DNA of 64,000 nucleotides from Pocillopora verrucosa (GCF_036669915.1 NC_089319.1:10704080-10768079), one strand, 5' to 3'. Positions 22,929 to 35,509 are shown, counted from the first letter of the stretch. Program-made: numbers and translations. Notes: generated by a model from the sequence alone, not told the origin.

Positions 22929-25900
22929 TTACTCGACAAGAACAGGATCAATCATGGAATTCCACGGCACAACAGTCTGAAATGCAACGTTCAAAATAAG
23001 AACGTAGAGAGTAATTACATCATCAAGTATGGCAACTTCTCTTAGACAAGAAGAGAGTCCATCGCAGATTACTCGATTTTTTTTTCAGTTTCTCTCGAAA
23101 GTTCAATTGTACTTTCGTTAACTCTGCATACACTCGATTGCAAAACGGTGAGACCCAACGACTGTATGGGAAATGTTCGTACAGTTACATGATCAGTAAT
23201 TCACTTTTCTCATTTTTCATGAATTTCTTCAAACAATATCACCCCTACATCAAACGATAAGTTTACGAGAATAAAATAAATAAAAACCAACTAAAGAAGC
23301 TCTTGACTGTTAGACAAAGTCTCCTTGTCATCGCCTTAGGTAATGTATGGAGAACTGTTTGAAGAATATGGCCGGATACTGATGTTAGGGTGCAGAGAGT
23401 TCAAAAACAGAATAATAGATATATAAACAGGACTCTCACCTCAGTTTCTTCCACTTCATCGTTTCCGTTTTCTTCATTTTCATCGTAAACCAAATCAAAT
23501 TTTCCGGTCACGTTTCCGTCGCCTACAAAAATTTGAAACAAGAACAGTTTTTAATCGGGTAATCTGTTCATTCAATTATTTCCCTGTATCTAGTTAAAAT
23601 GCGCCTTATTTATAAAGGACGAGCTTCAAGGCAACCATATGAAATACAAAGTAAAACGACGCAGTCGCCCCGAGAAGCCGTTCGCTGTTAAGGAGGTGAT
23701 GCCTTTCTTCCTTTGTTTGTTGAACGTTATTATTAAGCGTGCGTTCCGCGCCTAGTCCCGGCTGCATGTCTCCGCGCTTGTCGCCAAATCGACCTATGCT
23801 GGATCAGGTCAGCGAATGTTTGATTGATCTGAATGTTTCAAAAATACTGAATTAAGACTGGTGATGAATTAAAATAGTAATTTTCGAGCTGAAAGCTGCA
23901 CAGCCAAGTCGTCAAAATTCAAAATGAGCCCTTTCACATTAATTTTAGTGTGATTAACGCTATCCAACACCAAACTGATCATCTCAGCCAATCAGGGCAA
24001 AGGAATAAAGGGGAAAAATTTATAAAGAAAATGTGGTGCTACGTCGATGGGAGAGTATAACACTGTTATTTAGCATTATCAGCTGAATTAATTAATAACG
24101 TAAATTAGCCACCGTAAAGAGTTTCAAAGCTTAACTTTCGAGCGTTAGCCCTGCGTCAGAGCGAAGGACGAAGGGCTAACGCTCGAAAAGTCAGCTTTTA
24201 AACTCTTTTCGGTAGCCAATTTACGTTATCAATTCAGTTGATGTCCCATCAGGACAAAGGTCGACATTACACAAGAGCTCACAAGCTTTGCATCTGTTTG
24301 GTCAAAAGGATAACACTAGTTCTCTTAACCAATCACTGACCATGAGAAGCAAAACGGAAGTAACATGGGATAACTCGTGATATTGAATCCAAAGTTAATC
24401 TAATAAAACGATTAACCCGGAGCATACCTAACGACTTCTTTAGCGACTCCTTTGAGAGTTCTATCTTAACAGTTCCACTGCTTGGATCAAAAGCAAGAAC
24501 AGTACCTTCCTGCAAAGCATTACAAAAACACGCATATGTTAGGAGACAACTGCTTTACGTGAATTGGATACGCAAACACAGAAATGTTCCTCTTTGAGAC
24601 AAAACGAAAACCATCCGGCAAATCTCAACGAACAGTTGTAGGAGGTCAAAGCTCTCACATATGATAGGTGCCCAAAGTAAGTTAATACACTAAGCGCGCT
24701 AAGCGTAGGGAAACAGATAACCTGTGTTTGACAAGCGCGGGAAAACGGTCTTTGTTTCCCCAAGAGTTTCCATCACCAGGCAGTTTTCGAAGACGACAAA
24801 ACAAAAAAATAAAATTGACTCGAAACAAGCACCTTGTAATCTGAGATTTCAGGAGTATAGGAGGCGGACAGTTCAAGTATCTGTTGAACAAGAAAGGAAA
24901 GAAAATTACCGCGCAAAAATAAATGGACAACACTGCTCTAAACATGACTGCTTAAAATCATGTCACGGACGAAGGATATGGTCACACATTGTAGCCTAAC
25001 CCTTTAACTCCTAAAAGCGACTGGCTTCCAGTTTCTCCCTACGGATCACCCTTACATCAAAAATAAAGGTCATGAGAATAAAGGAAATGATCACCGATTT
25101 AAGACGCTCCTGATTGTCAAACAAATTCTCCTTATCATTGCCATGAGAAATGAAAAAGGGTCAGTGTGGAGAATGTGAATACTAATGTTAAGTTGTAAAG
25201 GGTCAATAAATGAATAGAGGGTCAGTGCGTTTAGTATGACAAGGCCACCACTAAAACTTGTGCATAGCAGGGTCCAAAAAACTAACAATATTCTGTAGTA
25301 CAAAAAACCTAACGGGTTTCCTGACCAGTCCACTCTACAAACTACGACTTTTAACTGGCTGGTTGGATGAAATACCAAGACATAAACTAATATCGAGATC
25401 CTTCGGAAGGCACTCTAACACTCTGCTAGCATCGGATCGGATCAGGAAGTATCGGGAAGAAGCCTGGCTCACACTACAAGACTCTTTTACGAAGGCGACA
25501 AAAGCCACGAAGACGTGAAAACTAAGCAAAGCAAAAAACGAAAACCACGAACAAAGACAATAACGTAATAACATGTCATTCCAGCGCCTACAAAATTTGT
25601 TGTTATTGTTGTCGCATGACGTATGCGCCCTGGTGTCACTCTTTGTCGATAACTCCAAAAGAAACGGATAATCTTGTTCACATATCATTAATCATTGTGT
25701 TTGTTCTCCTAAGGAGCTACACTTAGTCTTTTCAACACTGGCTTCTCGGATCAAGAGGCATGGGACCGAATTTTCGCGATTTCCACGAGCGTCTACGTCA
25801 TTAGGAGCTATTATGACGTCAATCATTTTCCCCACTAGTTTTCGCGGAAAGAGCAAGTTTGTAATTTTCGTGATAGAGGATATTTTTTGTTACAGATCGG

Positions 25901-28900
25901 AGATAAAGTGGGTGACTACGTTAATGGTGCTTTCACTCGCATTTGTCCTGTCAAATGCTCTACATGGTGCTAAAATGGAAGGTAACTTTTCAATTGTATG
26001 TCAGTGTGCTCAAAATTGAAAACGGATTTCAGAATGTCAAACGTTGCGCCATTCCCCCTCTAAAGTCAAACAGATTTGAAAAATCTGGAAAGAAAGTGTG
26101 CATAAAAGGGATTGTACAATGGCTAAAATATTAAAAAAGCACATAGTCCCATGAGAGAAATTGGCCACTGATATGAAGACTTTCCAAGTTTCCCGTTGTT
26201 ACGACAGTCCTCATAAACACGAGCCGCGTGCGTATCATTCTTAGCACGATCCCTTTAAATCTTGCAAATTTACCAACCTTAATTAATCGTTACTTTCTAT
26301 CAAAGGCTAATGTTGTTAACTAACCATCTCCTTTAAAAAGTAATCCAAGATTGTATTGGTTTTGCTTTACTGCGCTCTGCGATTGGACCAGAAAAGTCGC
26401 ACGATTCTCTCAACCAATCAGATGCAAAACTAAAGCCAATCACGACTTGGTCACCCGCGTTTTCCCGCCAATTTTTTTTTTCAATTTCAGTTCTTATTGA
26501 CTCTTAGAAGGTGTCCCCTGTTTTCTGGATAATGTATGGATAAAATAGGAAGAAGTTACATGTTAATCACTACTTGGAGTTAAAGGGTTAACTCACAAAG
26601 GACAAGGAATTTTCACAAACATCACTCAGGACTTGGCAGTGTAGGATGCATTATCCACTACTTTCTTTAAGATTTCTTCAGAATCTTAGTCTTTCCTTTC
26701 ACTTTGTTATTAAAAAATAAAAATAAAAAACAACATGATTTGCACTTTACCACGAAAATGTACATTTAAAAAAGTATTGTTACCATTATTACTGTCATCA
26801 CTATTATTATCAATATTGTGATTTTCTTTAACAAGATAAAAAAGTTGTGTTCAGATTTTAAGGAATTTACCGACCAATGTAAACCATAATAGTTTTCGGC
26901 CTATAAAACAAGCAAAAAACTATTATGCTAACATTAATAAGGCTCCCATCAGCATAAATGTGATGTATAAACGCTTTTGGATTTTCTCATTTGTTCATGA
27001 AAAAATGTAAAATGGTTTCCGTGTTTACATAGCCATAGCCTAGCCTTCTTATTCCATTACTGTACCCAAAATAAACTTAAAGAAACTGAGTTACTGCTAA
27101 ATAAATAGCAAGGAGAACTCCACAAGAAGATTCAGTATGAAAACCGTGTTTACTATTTGAATTATTTTATAATTTTCTATGATAACTGACAAAGTGACAC
27201 ACAGTGACATACAGCACTCATCTCTAATAGCTTTCTACCTATGTACAAATAAACAAACAAATAAAATATAAATATTGTATATAAATTTTTTCATGTACAT
27301 AACCAACCTTGTAAGCTATTTTATCTCTACTTCTGGGAGGGCCATGAAGTGGAGTGCAGAGACTGTAATCTTGCATTGTTGTCTCCTAAACAAAATAAAA
27401 AGGACTGTAAATTGTTATAAGAGGCTTTCCTTCAGAAAAATCTTAAATTGAAGGATGTTTTAATGTGTGGGCTATTCTGCTTTGTGCAGTGCTTAAGTGA
27501 ACTGTCACACTGCATAATTGAACCATCAACTTCTTTATAATATTATGTATTTAGTAAGAGAAATTTGGAAAAAGTACAAAAGGTTCTTCTCTAAGGAGCT
27601 GGGAGTCTTGATGTAAAAAAAAAGTGTACATTTATTCCCTCAGGAAAGGATTATTTTACATCACATGTTACCCTTGCCCCAAACATTTCATCAGGCCCCT
27701 GTATCGTAGTGTGCAGCCTTGACTCTGGTCTTATAACAGGAATAACAGTGATTGCAAAGCAAGCTTGAAACAGCAGAGAGTGCCACAAACCACAATGAAC
27801 AGAGAATGCCACAAACCGCAACGAACAGAAAAGGAGAGAGAAGTTTTATTGTTAAGTGTAAAATCTTCATATTTTGGAAAGTGCATTTGTAAATCTACCA
27901 TTATATTTCTTTCCCCATACTATTCCTTTTCAATTAAAGTTTTCAACTTCTCAACCATTCCTTGTGTAACTTAACATGGTGTCATAACGTGACACTTTCA
28001 TGAAATTATGAATCTTTTGCTTTTTCTTGAGATGTGAGTTTGGGATGCTTTTCAACTGGTACAGAAGGCAGAAACAAATAATATTAGCCCATTGTTTTAA
28101 AAACGACTGTAGAGTGTATCCTGTTTATGGGAATTACCTTAAGCTCACTGACAGCTGCTTCTGGGGTCTCTGGTGGCTGATTTTGTGTACATGGTGGAAA
28201 ATATGGGGTTAAACCTGCATTGGTTAATAAGTGCTCTGAGTTGCCATTAGTCAAACCAGTGTTTTCCTGTTGTTTGTCAATACTTTCTTCTTCAGACTCC
28301 TCTGAATCAAATCTGATGTGGCTGGTTTCTTGACTGGATTCTATTAGAGAGTGAGGAAGGTGAAAAGTCTTTGCGAGTTCCACAAAAATAACATGGACAC
28401 TGAGAGAACCCCAGTTAATAACTATATTCACAGGGTGTCTGCAAGTGTTACAGAGTACATGAACGAGAAAAATTTCAGCAATGTTCCAATTTCTTTACTC
28501 TTCATCCCTTTCACTCCCAAGATCTCTTTAGTAACTCTCCTTTCTGTCTGCGATACAATTATGATGTTAGTTTAAAAAAATTTGGCAATGGATCCACTAA
28601 TAGTGCCCCAATTGATGTTTTCCCTATTCTCATCAATAACATACTTAAAAAATTAAGCATTCATGATTGGCTGAAATTAGTGTGTTTTTCATGTAACAAG
28701 AGTACAAAGTTGTAAGATGAGTGCAGATTATAAATAGTGTGCTATAAAAATTTTGCCTGTCTTGACTTTCTGTGATACTTTTATCTTGTAAATAATGAGA
28801 TGATTTCTCATGTAATTTGATGCAAATAAGCACTTGTAAATTTTTCAAGACCACAAGTTGCTTTTGCCTGATGGGCTCTTGCAATTTTGTTGTCTTTGAA

Positions 28901-31900
28901 AAATTCACTCATGCTTATTTATGCCAAATTTCACTTGAAATCATGTTATTACCTATACCAATTGCCTGCTTGATATTACATTAGCCTTACAGGGATAAAC
29001 TCTGTTGCACTTGTCAAATATCACATGTCAATTAGCAATATCACAGGGAATTGGAAATTTTATAAAGCCCAAGAGGTGTTCCCTTTTGCCCTCAAAATGA
29101 CATTTTACTTGGCTGAGTGAAATCAAGATCATTCCTTACTCAGTGATAATACATCCAGCCCTTCTCTAGACATAAAATTTTAACAATCATTGCATCAGAA
29201 AGTCTTCCTTAACTCTTTAACTCCCAGAAGTGATTAACAAGTAACTTCTCCCTATAGTATGCATACATTATACAGCAAACAGGTTGTAAGAATACTCAAA
29301 CTCATCAGGAACAATTTATTACCTTGATTGAACACCAAAATTCTCATTTACAAGGAAATGTGTAGTAGCTAGAGGGTAGAACTGAAAATCAGATCTACAG
29401 AGTTAAGGGGTTAAGATCTCACATTACTTTTTCAAGAAAAGTCTAGGTACATGTAGACTTTTAGGTTTAGGTACATGTATGCAATTTATATATACAGTAA
29501 AAGCTTGTAATGGTACACAAACAGTGAATTTCCATTATCAGAGCTGGCTCCTTATACGAATTTGTATTAATAGGAGTTTTTTAAAATGAAATCTCTCAAG
29601 TGTATCCATTACAAGAGCTTTGACTGTAATTACAGTGATTATACCTGGCTTTTTGCTATGTCTTTCATTTGCACTTGATAGAGGCCATACTTGTCCAGTA
29701 GTGTTCATTTGCTTGGTATTACAACAAGTGGCAGATTGCTTGTCAGATGTCTCAATTTTTTGTCTTGTTAGTGTCTGACTATATGCAGAATTAGGTGACT
29801 GGAATGACGTTCTGGATGACAATGCAGGGTTTTCTAAGGATGAAAAAGTGTTCTTACTGGTGCTCTCAGTTCTTGAATTCACCTTTGCACTTCCATGAGA
29901 AAAAACAGAAGAGTTCTCTGACTTTTCCACACCCCTGGAAGATTCTGATAGTGATGAAAAAGATCTGTCATTTCTTGTTCCCTCACTGACATCCCACAAA
30001 GTCAAAGATGATTTAGGAATAGAGTTACATGTATTCTTTCCCTGTTTTTCAATTGTTTCTTTTGACGTCATTCTGTGAGCATCTTTTTTTGACTCATCAG
30101 AATCAACCTTCCTCTGGGTGATGCTTGTCAGAGATGTACTCACTTTTACCTGAGATGGTAATCTTGTGGGTCTGGATTCGTCTGCTGAGCTGGAGCTATT
30201 AGAGGTAGTACTGTCACTATCAATGGCATTTCTATCACCCCCAAGTGTTACTTCTCCACCATGCTTGCCTTTTTTTGAAACTGTTTTCAAAAGCAATGAA
30301 GCAGCTTTCCTTTTATGAATATTGCCTTGCAGAGATACCTTAATTCCATTAGTTTGCTTCTGCTGGATTGCAGATTTTCCTTTCAAAGGTTTATTCAATT
30401 TTTTCATTTGGGAGCTTGTTGTAGATGAAAAAGCTTTAGTAGAACTCATCTTCTCCTGTGATAACAAAGCACCAACATCACTCCCCACAACTGAAGACAA
30501 TTTTGATTTGTGTCTTCTTTTAGCTTCCTTTTTCGGCTTTGGATCTTTTCTTGCCACTTTTTTACTATCCTGTGAGGATACCTTGTCTCTCTTGGCCTTC
30601 TTACTCTCCATAGGCATCTCATTGTCATTTTGTACTCTTTTCTTTGGCAAGTTATTACCTTTTATCTTTCTATCACTGACAACCTGTTTGTTCCTGTCCA
30701 CTTGTTTCTTTTTCGGTTTATCCCTGAAAGATTACATAAAGTATCAGCTAAGGCTGATTTTTATGTGTCATACAATCTCACTCAGATGGGGATTTCACCA
30801 TTTCCTGACAATCCCAGATTTTGTCACTTTATAAAGACATGAACTGTAGACATCCTGATCATCAGGGATGGAAGGGGAATAAATTCATATTACATCTATT
30901 TTCTTGATGTTTCCCAATGACGTTTTTCCAATGGTCAGCCATCTAAATGATACATGGTTGTTTTGAGTTGGCAATAGTTTTTAGCTCTTAGCAGTCCTCA
31001 ATTGCTTGGCTTCAATCCAAGGAAGTATAATATTGAGAATTTAAATGTGTAACAATGACACCTAAATATCATTTTATAAAAACATCACAAAAGTCTAGGA
31101 GAGAAGGAAACAATGAAATCCTTGATCTTTGGGGGTTTAACATTGCATTAAAACCAGTTTTAAAGTAGAACATGGAGCAAACCACTGTATGTTCAGTTCA
31201 TCTCCTTACATAAGTCATGACCTCTAGTTAGGTAAGGTATATTGTTGCAAGAACTGATATTCTTCCTTTCAGAGCTGACACAAAGGAAAAAGAAATAATG
31301 GGAACCTAATTAAGAGTTCAGCCATTTGAAACTTTTCAAATTTACCTTTCATTGTGTTCTGTAAAATAAGTCAGCTAGCTGGTCAGTTAATAATACACAG
31401 TGTAGTTGTTCAGTCTCCTTAGCTGAGGGCTTATGTGAAGAAGCACTAAAAATGACATATTTTGGTACATTTTGCTGAAGAAATGTTTTTGTTAATTTTA
31501 ATAAAAACAAGAGAGGTTTAACAGCACTGATGATACCTTGCATTTGGTAAGTTGCTCTTCTTTCTGTTCCTTTCCCCTTTGTTTTCTACTGCTGTAAACA
31601 AGTGTCTGCATGAGTATCATTGATACTAAGAAAACAATCTCTAATAAAATGGTTCTATGCCTGTTTTTGATTTACTAGATTCTGCACTATACAGTCAAAC
31701 CTGAATTAAGCAGTCAGTTTTCAAAGTCCCTAAATTTTTACCACTTAAATAATTACAGTAATTTTTTACCTCTAAGAAGCAGTCACCTCAATTAAGTGGT
31801 AATGATCACCCTGTACTTACTCCTATTGTCCTCTATTGGCGTTGAACAATTTTTAAGCAGAACCACTCAAACAAAACTAAGAATAATCTTTCAAGTAAAT

Positions 31901-32784
31901 CTTATCCATGTTTGTCACTCAGAAATCAGTAGTATTTTTGAGCATGTTTTTGCACATGAAGTGGTCATTTATAGCATATAATAGCATTCTATATCATTTT
32001 TTTATAATACCCCTTTTCTGTGGAACCTGTATCAAGAAGTCTGTTTTAAGTTTTACACTGCCATTTCCCATGAGTGACTGCTAAATACAGGTTTGACTGT
32101 GGTTGTCTGTAAAGAAAATTATGCATTTAGTCTTTTTATAGTGACTAAATGTGAAACAGCCATTCCACTCACCTTGCTCATCTCTTTCCTTTTTATCTAT
32201 CTGTTTTTCTGTTGTTTGTTGGATCTCAACCCTGTCAAATGTGCAGACCAGAAGACTTTGTAAGTGGGTAAATGAAGCATTATCTTATTCCCGTATACTC
32301 AAAATGGCGCTAGCTATGTGATGAGTTGTATGTGAGAGGTGAAAAGCAAGGGATTTACAAGGAAAGGAAAAGGAAAAAACATTAATGAGTTTAAGCTTTC
32401 GAGGAGAGGAGACCAAAAGTATGTTAGAGAAGCAAAATCAATTAAAAGTTGACAATCTGCCGTTGTGGACCGACGCACAAGCCTAGTAAACTAAATTAAT
32501 ACCTAACCCACAAGTTAAATAAATTAAACTTAGGGATATAGACACCTTATGTGGTCATTATTTTGAATGATCTCTATCTTCTCTTGTGAAGGAAGAAGGA
32601 AATCGTCGAGGAACAATTTCACCGCGTAACAACTCTTCGAAGGTGCCTCGAATCTTTTCCTTATCAAATACTCTAAGTCAGCGACCGTGTTACACGAGGA
32701 AGTGTCAACGAGAAACCAGCAGTTCTTGAGCTCAGTATGGGGCAGAGAGTGTTGAAAAGTGAGACGGATTCGAACGAAGGACAT
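22929..32784 (-). CDS. COIL: Coilin, Cajal body scaffold protein
   Basis: Coilin organises Cajal bodies in the nucleus, where snRNPs and snoRNPs mature. Ten exons in gene order: 32784-32546, 32231-32173, 31591-31537, 30723-29645, 28340-28138, 27385-27308, 24880-24833, 24509-24428, 23522-23440, 22976-22929. Phases agree throughout and give 657 residues (human 576). Residues 1-83 form the N-terminal self-association domain (FVRIRLTFQHSL, CWFLVDTSS, NNDHIRVEIQ). The 1,079-bp exon encodes a disordered lysine- and serine-rich middle with several basic nuclear-localisation-like clusters (KKAKRDK, KKEAKRRHKSK). Residues 546-657 form the atypical C-terminal Tudor-like domain (LHGPPRSRDKIAYK, ILELSASYTPEISDYK, EGTVLAFDPSSGTVKIEL, GKFDLVYDENEE, SMIDPVLVE). 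The two ends match coilin in order; only the low-complexity centre is weakly conserved. The promoter is shared with the FTCD-like gene. The introns hold many MITEs. Confidence 0.93.
23290..23401. mobile_element. MITE family B, 3' half
   Basis: Matches the right half of family B (AGAAGCTCTTGACTGTTAGA, CTCCTTGTCATCGCC, GATGTTAGGGTG). The left half is absent. Located in the last COIL intron region. Confidence 0.6.
24083..24235. mobile_element. Foldback MITE with GAGCGTTAGCCCT hairpin
   Basis: Long inverted repeat. The left arm runs from TAACGTAAATTAGCCACCG to TTTCGAGCGTTAGCCCT. The right arm is its reverse complement (AGGGCTAACGCTCGAAA to TTTACGTTATCA), leaving a short loop. A half-copy is at 37905-38005. 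Non-coding, in a COIL intron. Confidence 0.75.
24997..25206. mobile_element. MITE-like repeat, family B
   Basis: Starts TAACCCTTTAACTCCTAAAA and ends TTGTAAAGGGTCAA, with the full family B body between. Located in the COIL intron following the 48-bp exon at 24880-24833's upstream side. Confidence 0.7.
26335..26520 (+). repeat. Dispersed repeat with CCCGCGTTTTCCCGCC core, copy 2
   Basis: Second copy of the repeat at 21800-21990, in the same orientation, sharing AAGTAATCC, AACCAATCAGAT and CTTGGTCACCCGCGTTTTCC. Confidence 0.6.
27775..27826 (+). repeat. Two-unit 26-bp tandem repeat
   Basis: Units at 27775-27800 and 27801-27826 are nearly identical (AGAGARTGCCACAAACCRCA followed by AYGAAC). Located in a COIL intron. 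Confidence 0.7.
28499..28645. mobile_element. MITE family C fragment, reverse orientation
   Basis: Begins ATCCCTTTCACTCCCAAGAT and carries ACAATTATGATGTTAGTTTA and GGATCCACTAATAGTGCCCC segments related to the reverse of family C. Diverged. Confidence 0.45.
29213..29415. mobile_element. MITE-like repeat, family A
   Basis: Starts TTAACTCTTTAACTCCCAGA and ends GAGTTAAGGGGTTAA. Copies at 42340-42543 and 63776-63986 share AGTAACTTCTCCCTATA, TACAAGGAAATGT and TCAGATCT blocks. Non-coding. Confidence 0.7.
29493..29628. mobile_element. Mariner-like MITE next to a COIL splice donor
   Basis: 136-bp element with ends TACAGTAAAAGCTTGTAATG and its near reverse complement (CATTACAAGAGCTTTGACTG followed by TA). 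TA sits at both ends, as for Tc1/mariner insertions. Its edge is about 15 bp from the donor GT (29644-29643) of the largest COIL exon. Confidence 0.65.
31691..32100. mobile_element. DNA-transposon remnant with ACAGTCAAACCTG termini
   Basis: 410-bp element in a COIL intron. The left end ACAGTCAAACCTGAATTAAG and right end (reverse complement ACAGTCAAACCTGTATTTAG) match closely over about 26 bp. Termini of this type are found in mariner/pogo-like elements. No transposase frame remains. Confidence 0.65.
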
Positions 32785-32997
32785 TTTTAACTAAATATTA
32801 GCAAGCGCACGAGCTCGCACACCGCCATTACTATATGCTCAAACCGCTGACACAATCCAACGGCATTTACAACGAGCCTTGTGATTGGTTTTATCTTCCC
32901 CGCGAAAATCCGCGAAAATGAAAAAAACCAATAGGAACTGTCCTTAAAAATCGTTTCCATTCTCACATCGTCCTTTAGTTGAGAGGAGCTTACAGTT
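32785..32997. promoter_or_regulatory. Bidirectional COIL / FTCD-like promoter
   Basis: Only 213 bp separate the two divergent start codons. It holds two CCAAT boxes in opposite orientation (ATTGG at 32884-32888, CCAAT at 32928-32932). Between them are two CGCGAAAA E2F-type motifs in tandem (32901-32908 and 32911-32918). No TATA box is visible. The symmetric layout fits a shared promoter; activity is inferred. Confidence 0.65.
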
Positions 32998-34497
32998 ATG
33001 GGCAGCAACTCTCCAGCTTTTCGAGTTGTGGCTTGTTTACTGAACATCTCTGAAGCGCGAAATAAAGGAATAGTAGAATCAGTTGCTAATGCAGCACTTA
33101 ACTTTCCCTCCAAATCAAAAAGCTTTAAGTGTTCTTCAACAGTTCTGAACATCTTCTCAGACTACGATTACAACAGATCAGTTATAACCATCGCTGCTCC
33201 GGTGGAAAACATAGAAGAGAGCGTGTTCCGTGCTTGCCAGGTGGCTTACAAAGAGATAAACCTGGGAAAACACAAAGGAGGTCATCCCCGGCTTGGATCT
33301 GTAGACCTTATCCCTATCCATACCATAACCACGAGTGTGTCTCTTGCAGAATGCGGAGAGATAGCCCTAAACCTTGGGAAACGGATCGTTGGCAATATAA
33401 AGGAGACTTCTGTTTTTTTATTCGGTCATGCGGATCAGCCTTTAGTCAGAGGACTGGTTGAGAGGCGGAAAGCTGTTAACTGGTATCAAGGAGCATACGA
33501 TATGGATTTCAGTAGGGTAGGGTGGGATCTTGGCTCCCCTCCCTCGCAGAGGTATGGTTGTACTGGAGTTGGTGCTATTCCGTACATCACCAATTGCAAT
33601 GTTACTATAGACTGTCAGGACTTGCAGCTAGGAAAAGAGATTGCCAAGGCTATTCGTGCAACAACTCCTGGAGGTTTGGCTGGTGTGCAATCAATGGCAT
33701 TTGAACATGAAGGAAGAGTTGAAATTGCCTGTAATGTTGAAGCTTCAAAGGTATGCATTTAAAGGGGGGGGGCACAGGTAAGATCAAGAACGCTCTAGCT
33801 AAGTGTGACAGAAATCAAATGAAACCAAGGTCTATAAAAATTATATAAATTTAACCTTCTTCTCCCTCATTTCTTTGCCTTTGGCTGGCACCTGGTGTTG
33901 AACCTATACTCTTTGATTTAAGTTTGGGACCCCCTGAAAAAATAACTTCATGTATCCCCCCCTCTCTCCTGTTATGCTTTTCTATGGGTGTAGCACTTTG
34001 AATGTGTATCAACACTGTAATGGGAGGGGGAGGGGGAGGGGAATATTCATTGCTACTTCTCATTCACTGAAGGTTATCCTCCAGCATTTCATCAGCTTCA
34101 CTGACAGTTTGCTAGCACTCACTTAAACTCCTGGGTGGAGAGAGACACTGTGAGAATCAGGCGTCCTGCTTTAGAACACAGAACAACGACCAGACCAGGG
34201 CTTGAAGCACTACCTCCCTTTCTGAAAACACGACACACACCACAAGCTTAACAGGCTACATATATGATCAAGTCCACCATTTACTTGCAGGAACTTTCAA
34301 GTGAAGGAAATTTTCAATACACACATCCTGAAGAGATTGAAAATAGAGTGAAAGAAATAGCTGCAAAGGAAAATGTCAAGTTATATGGGACAAAGCTTGT
34401 GGGATTTACCCCAGATGAAGCCTACAGAAGAGCAGTTAATGCTCTTTGTGAAGACAATGCCACTGCTTGGAAATGTTCTACTGAATACAGAATGTGA
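32998..34497 (+). CDS. FTCDNL1: FTCD N-terminal-like formiminotransferase
   Basis: Related to the formiminotransferase half of FTCD, which transfers the formimino group of formiminoglutamate to tetrahydrofolate in histidine breakdown. Two exons, 32998-33750 and 34291-34497, join in phase and give 319 residues. The N-subdomain shows CLLNISEARN, YNRSVITIAAP and KHKGGHPRLGSVDLIPI; H96 lines up with the histidine of EHPRMG that I recall as catalytic in mammalian FTCD. The second exon completes the C-subdomain (KLYGTKLVGFTPDEAYRRAV). The cyclodeaminase domain of full FTCD is absent, so this is the stand-alone FTCDNL1-type form. The first-exon frame runs only three codons past its donor. The intron has a G-rich simple repeat (34020-34040). 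It is divergently transcribed with COIL. Confidence 0.88.
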
Positions 34498-35495
34498 GGT
34501 TTATTTGTGAAAACCTTTGTTCTTCAGCAGAGTATTTCAAGAGAAAGTGGTACATAGTTGTTGTCCCTTTGTTGTGGCTGAAAAGAGTCAAGAAACAACA
34601 TTCACATTTGATTAGAGATTAGAAATGAGAATGGAAATATGATATCAAGGATGGTGATTGTGTAAATGGAATTCCTGTCAACTCTCACACACTTGGCAGG
34701 ATTCTTACACCTGCAGGTTGAAAACTCCCATCTCATCACCTGAACATCTTCAAAAATATCAGGAACATCTTTGGAAATTTCTTGATTATTTTAGATATGA
34801 TAAAATCCCCTATAAAATGCTGTCGGTCTAAATTGAAGATAAAAATCTCAAACAGCATTGATTGCTTGATGGAGAAAGTAACAGAAGAAAGTGATGGCTA
34901 TACTATTGTCATCTGCCCAGTGGATAAGCTAATTATTAAAAAAAATTTTGACACAGAGCAATGTTCTCATCACTGTAAAATACGTACTTTAAAATCCATG
35001 TTGCCGTATGAGCAAGTAGAGAACATGACTGGTTATCAGATAAAACCACGAAGAGTAACTTGCTGTTTACTTTTGTAGCACTGCATTTGTATGTCTTCTA
35101 TTGCAGTTTTAGTGTGCAGTGAAGGCATCTAATAATAGAAAGAATGAGCATTAATTATAAACTTACCACTGTTTATCTGGCCAGCCTGTGTGATTTAGAC
35201 CCCCTCCCCCCTCCTTCCTTTTGACCAATGCTCAGCCATCAAAACATTTTTTATGTCTCCCTAGCCTTCAGCTGCTGTGAAAACCAAAGGTGGCAGATAT
35301 AATATTTACCAGGAAAATACTGAGCACTTGCTTCCCAAGATTACATCTGCTCTGCAGGCTATAGCAGTCGTGTCCTCACACCTTCTGACTAGGAGAATGT
35401 ATTCTATCTGACACTGACAACAGGGGGTGCACTGATATATTTTGTCTCCTTTGACCAATAAAAAGAGGGAAAGGATTATACTGTGGACCCCCAGT
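34498..35495. other. 3' flank of the FTCD-like gene
   Basis: No gene recognised. The open frame 34782-35078 lacks any domain or splice context and appears to be chance. It ends at the target site of the LINE insertion. Confidence 0.45.
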
Positions 35496-35509
35496 TACTT
35501 TGAGAAGTT

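Noticed and set aside
25813..26019. Plus-strand frame containing a signal-peptide-like stretch (MVLSLAFVLSNALHGA)
   Set aside because: Short hydrophobic stretch in a coilin intron, no downstream exon or promoter recognised; likely chance.
30322..30834. 170-codon plus-strand frame rich in F and L opposite the big coilin exon
   Set aside because: It mirrors the lysine-rich coilin exon (AAG/AAA read as CTT/TTT), which explains its composition.
32787..33152. 121-codon minus-strand frame across the shared promoter and FTCD-like exon
   Set aside because: Antisense to a conserved coding exon and spanning the promoter; no domain seen.
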